Positions 62,065 to 64,000 of a stretch of 64,000 nucleotides of DNA are shown piece by piece. Below the pieces are notes generated by a model. That model saw only the letters and a list, made by a program, of their open reading frames with translations. It made no database searches and was not told the origin of the DNA. The stretch comes from Thermanaerothrix sp034436175 (lineage in GTDB: Bacteria > Chloroflexota > Anaerolineae > Anaerolineales > Anaerolineaceae): positions 1 to 64,000 of the forward strand of contig CAYRUO010000003.1 in assembly GCA_964427505.1 (NCBI GenBank), given 5' to 3'. Made by a program: the position numbers and the translations under genes. The first letter of the stretch is position 1, and every line of letters starts with the position of its first letter.

Positions 62065-62349
62065 CTATCCCCGATTGACAATCAAAAATCGCATGATGGG
62101 TTCTAAATAGCGCAAATTGCGCTCGAGTTCGGCGCTGAAAGCAGGGGGCATTTGCATTTCGAAGAGAACATAATGGCCTTCATGGCGCTTGCGGATGGGA
62201 TAAGCCAAATGGCGTTTGCCCCACAAATCCACTTTGCTGATGGTTCCGCCTGCTTCCGTTATCCACCCTTTAACTTTTTCGATCACCCCTTGTAGGGCTG
62301 CGTCGTCCAACTCGGGTTGGACCACAAAAACTAATTCGTAAGCACGCAT
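62065..62349 (-). CDS. rpsF: 30S ribosomal protein S6
   Basis: 94 aa, start MRAYELVFVVQPELDD and conserved WGKRHLAYPIRKRHEGHYVLF. It pairs with S18 on 16S rRNA. AAGGAGGA precedes the start. A structured leader lies upstream. Confidence 0.97.
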   Translation of the reverse strand: MRAYELVFVVQPELDDAALQGVIEKVKGWITEAGGTISKVDLWGKRHLAYPIRKRHEGHYVLFEMQMPPAFSAELERNLRYLEPIMRFLIVNRG

Positions 62350-62450
62350 AAAAAGATGTTCCTCCTTCTTTCCTTGGGTTTGCCCTCCACCTCAGAGGTG
62401 AAGGGTGGAAAGCAGTTTTGAGGTCTGCTTTGGCGAGCCCAAGTTTACTA
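62350..62450 (-). promoter_or_regulatory. Structured leader upstream of rpsF
   Basis: Two hairpins occur on the transcribed strand. 62383-62392 pairs with 62396-62405 (a 10-bp stem with one G-T pair and a three-base loop), and AAAGCAG 62409-62415 pairs with CTGCTTT 62425-62431. In many bacteria the rpsF leader binds the S6-S18 complex for autogenous control; whether either hairpin is that element could not be verified. No clear promoter was found upstream. Confidence 0.5.
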
Positions 62451-62498
62451 TGAATCCTTGGATTCGCAAAGGGTTTTAACGCCGCGCATGGCAGCGTG

Positions 62499-62507
62499 TG
62501 CTAGAAT
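62499..62507 (+). promoter_or_regulatory. Extended -10 promoter of the AIM24-family gene
   Basis: TGC followed by TAGAAT (62502-62507); predicted start near 62514, leader of about 39 nt with AGGAGGA at 62540-62546 which selects ATG 62553. Confidence 0.5.
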
Positions 62508-62552
62508 AAATTGAAGTTTTTCCGCTCGATACTGATGTTAGGAGGAGACCGA

Positions 62553-63233
62553 ATGGAAGTAGAGATTTTATATCGTCCTTCATATTCTGTGGCGCGGGTT
62601 AGGTTAGCGGCTAATGAAGCCCTATTGGCTGAAACTGGAGCGATGGTGGGTATGTCGGCCGGAGTTCAATTGGAAACTAAAATGAAAGGGGGATTTCTGA
62701 AATCCTTGAGCCGTTCTGTATTGGGGGGCGAATCGTTTTTTGTTAACACCTTTAGGGCACCGTCTCATGGGGGTGAAATTTTATTAGCCCCAACGTTGCC
62801 CGGTGATGTTTTTCTTTTAGAATTGAACAACGAAACCTATCTGGTTCAATCGGGGTCGTTTATGGCGTCCAGCGATGGCATACAGACCGATACCAAGTGG
62901 TCGGGGGCGCGCACGTTCTTTGGAGGCGAAGGGTTGATCATGTTGCGGTGCAGTGGCACCGGAAAACTTCTGCTTTCCAGTTATGGGGCGATTCATGAAC
63001 TCGACCTAAAGGCAGGTGAAACATATACCGTAGATACAGGGCATTTAGTGGCATTTAAGGAAAATGTCGGCTTCCATGTGCGCACGGTGGGAGGGCTAAA
63101 ATCTACGTTGTTCGGCGGTGAGGGGCTTGTGGTTGATCTGACCGGTCCGGGTAAAGTCTTATTGCAAACGCGCAGTGAGGGGGCATTCCTGGATTGGCTG
63201 ATCCCCAGGATACCCAAACGTTCGTCGGATTAA
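62553..63233 (+). CDS. AIM24/TIGR00266-family protein
   Basis: 226 aa of beta-rich, Gly-rich sequence with LLAETGAMVGMSAGVQLETKMKGG near the start, repeated FGGEGL motifs (FFGGEGLIMLRC and LFGGEGLVVDL) and GKLLLSSYGAIHELDL. This is the double-psi-like AIM24 (DUF124) fold, whose biochemical role in bacteria is unknown. No signal peptide. Convergent with the exonuclease gene, 21 bp apart. Confidence 0.9.
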   Translation: MEVEILYRPSYSVARVRLAANEALLAETGAMVGMSAGVQLETKMKGGFLKSLSRSVLGGESFFVNTFRAPSHGGEILLAPTLPGDVFLLELNNETYLVQSGSFMASSDGIQTDTKWSGARTFFGGEGLIMLRCSGTGKLLLSSYGAIHELDLKAGETYTVDTGHLVAFKENVGFHVRTVGGLKSTLFGGEGLVVDLTGPGKVLLQTRSEGAFLDWLIPRIPKRSSD

Positions 63234-63254
63234 TGTCTCAATGACCGTTGGTAT

Positions 63255-63827
63255 TCAATAGGGTAGACCGGCAATGGCATGTAGCACTGCTCGTGCCAGT
63301 CGGGCATCGTCGAGGGCGCGGTGGCTATTGGGAAGCGGGATGCCAAGAAAGCGCCCCGCTTCCTCAAGTTTGAAGTAACGATAAGCACGACGATTGGGGT
63401 CCCATTCGCCGCGGTAATCTGCAAAAATTTGCATAATATCCAGGGTGGTGAGCGTTTCTTGCCACTTAAAGCCGTAGCGGGTGAGGGATTGTTCCATCAT
63501 ACGCCGGTCAAAATCGGCATTATAGGCGGCGATGAGACGCCCTTTGAGAAGAGGGCGGATAGAATTCCAAACGATTGGCCAAGGGGGTGCTGTTTTCACT
63601 TCATCATCGTGAATTCCGTGTACCGCAATGACTTCAGGGGGAATTGGGCGTGAAGGACGAACAAGCGATTGGAATAAGGGGCTTCCATCATGTTCGATGA
63701 TGGCAATTTCAACAATCTCGGCGTTTTTATCCAAACCGGTGGTTTCGGTATCCAAATACAACGGACGCTGTTCGATTTGTTGGCGTGCAAATTCTCGAAT
63801 TTGGTTGCGGAAGAGTGCAAAATCCAT
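63255..63827 (-). CDS. DEDDh 3'-5' exonuclease (DNA polymerase III epsilon-like)
   Basis: 190 aa. ExoI motif D26-x-E28 in YLDTETTGLD, ExoII Asp in AYNADFDRRMM and ExoIII HRALDDARL. It may act as a proofreading subunit or an RNase T-like exonuclease; the length and lack of a polymerase-binding tail leave this open. ATG 63827 is used; GTG 63836 forms a GTGA overlap with the upstream stop and is an alternative coupled start. Confidence 0.87.
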   Translation of the reverse strand: MDFALFRNQIREFARQQIEQRPLYLDTETTGLDKNAEIVEIAIIEHDGSPLFQSLVRPSRPIPPEVIAVHGIHDDEVKTAPPWPIVWNSIRPLLKGRLIAAYNADFDRRMMEQSLTRYGFKWQETLTTLDIMQIFADYRGEWDPNRRAYRYFKLEEAGRFLGIPLPNSHRALDDARLARAVLHAIAGLPY

Positions 63828-63832
63828 ATTGT

Positions 63833-64000
63833 TCACGGGAGGTTCCAATAGGATAATTCGTCGAGATAGACGGTAAAGCCGGGCGTATTATGGGCAGCAA
63901 TCACTGCCCCGGAATATCCCTCAGCAGTAAATTGTGAATCATTAATCTCGTCCAATCGTACACCGTTGACATAAAGACGGAATGTGTTACCTTCCAACCA
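63833..64000 (-). CDS. C-terminal end of a lectin-fold (DUF1080-like) protein, cut by window edge
   Basis: An open frame on the minus strand runs from the window edge to a TGA at 63835-63833, 55 codons. The sequence has FRLYVNGVRLDEINDSQF, GAVIAAHNTPGFTVYLDEL and ends SYWNLP: a strand-turn-strand pattern like the concanavalin-A-like C-terminus of the 26.5-kb lipoprotein (LTLYVDREKL, GVEVIFDNFYVF). Start and N-terminal half lie outside the window. It is upstream of and close to the exonuclease gene. Confidence 0.7.
   Translation of the reverse strand, partial: WLEGNTFRLYVNGVRLDEINDSQFTAEGYSGAVIAAHNTPGFTVYLDELSYWNLP

Overview
The window looks like an ordinary chromosomal segment of a bacterium of the phylum Chloroflexota, most likely class Anaerolineae. 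This placement is inferred from gene content and protein style: PT-rich linkers, orphan TgpA-type transglutaminase, FHA/wHTH proteins, short YtxH-like proteins, MoaD-MoaE fusion and a branched-chain amino acid transporter operon. No 16S rRNA gene is present to prove it. Base composition looks roughly even to mildly GC-rich and uniform. I see no insertion sequence, prophage, integrase or CRISPR array, and one tRNA gene. Coding density is very high, and several convergent gene pairs overlap at or touch their stop codons.

Layout. 0-3 kb: glycogen debranching enzyme (glgX) convergent with a PflX-like radical SAM gene. 3-8.4 kb: a complete liv ABC transporter operon on the minus strand (binding protein, two permeases, two ATPases). 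Its clear sigma70-type promoter is back to back with the promoter of a small membrane protein at 8.7 kb. 9-11.6 kb: aldo/keto reductase and lysine 2,3-aminomutase. 11.8-14.7 kb: alr and recJ. 14.7-20.5 kb: a family 2 glycosyltransferase divergent from a three-gene operon (wHTH-AAA ATPase, glycerophosphodiester phosphodiesterase, secreted GH3-like protein). 20.5-24.6 kb: a tail-anchored Ser/Thr kinase divergent from an FHA-winged-helix regulator, then a membrane protein and a GT4 glycosyltransferase. 24.6-25 kb: tRNA-Thr(CGU) and a NUDIX remnant. 25-31 kb: TPR protein, lipoprotein, mtaB, GH13 alpha-glucosidase and lipB.

31-40 kb: clpB, small membrane proteins, a PfkB-family kinase, an M20-type peptidase, a TgpA-like transglutaminase, a PAP2 phosphatase and a YtxH-like protein. 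40-46 kb: a minus-strand cluster of M24 peptidase, esterase, MFS transporter, MBL hydrolase and a secreted HExxH peptidase. 46-51 kb: a nucleotide-sugar-epimerase-like protein with a GH57/DUF3536 protein, then mutS. 51-60 kb: second aldo/keto reductase, scpA, moaC, moaD-moaE fusion, threonine synthase, rnc and smc. 60-64 kb: a parvulin-type foldase, rpsR-ssb-rpsF, an AIM24-family protein, a DEDDh exonuclease and the end of a lectin-fold protein cut by the window edge.

Functional themes are polysaccharide handling (glgX, GH13, GH57, GH3), peptide and amino-acid use (liv transporter, M20, M24, kamA), genome maintenance (recJ, mutS, smc/scpA, ssb) and envelope proteins. The most striking non-coding pattern is repeated leaderless or near-leaderless transcription. 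In at least seven genes on both strands (alr, the GT2 gene, the TPR gene, the 33.8-kb membrane protein, the 46.2-kb epimerase, mutS and moaC; scpA is close) a good -10 box ends only 6-10 bases before the start codon and no Shine-Dalgarno sequence is visible. No fully novel system is evident. The best candidates for follow-up are the kinase/FHA-wHTH pair with a perfect inverted repeat between them, the wHTH-AAA operon with a GH3 protein lacking its usual catalytic histidine, and the leader and intercistronic RNA structures of the liv and rpsF operons.
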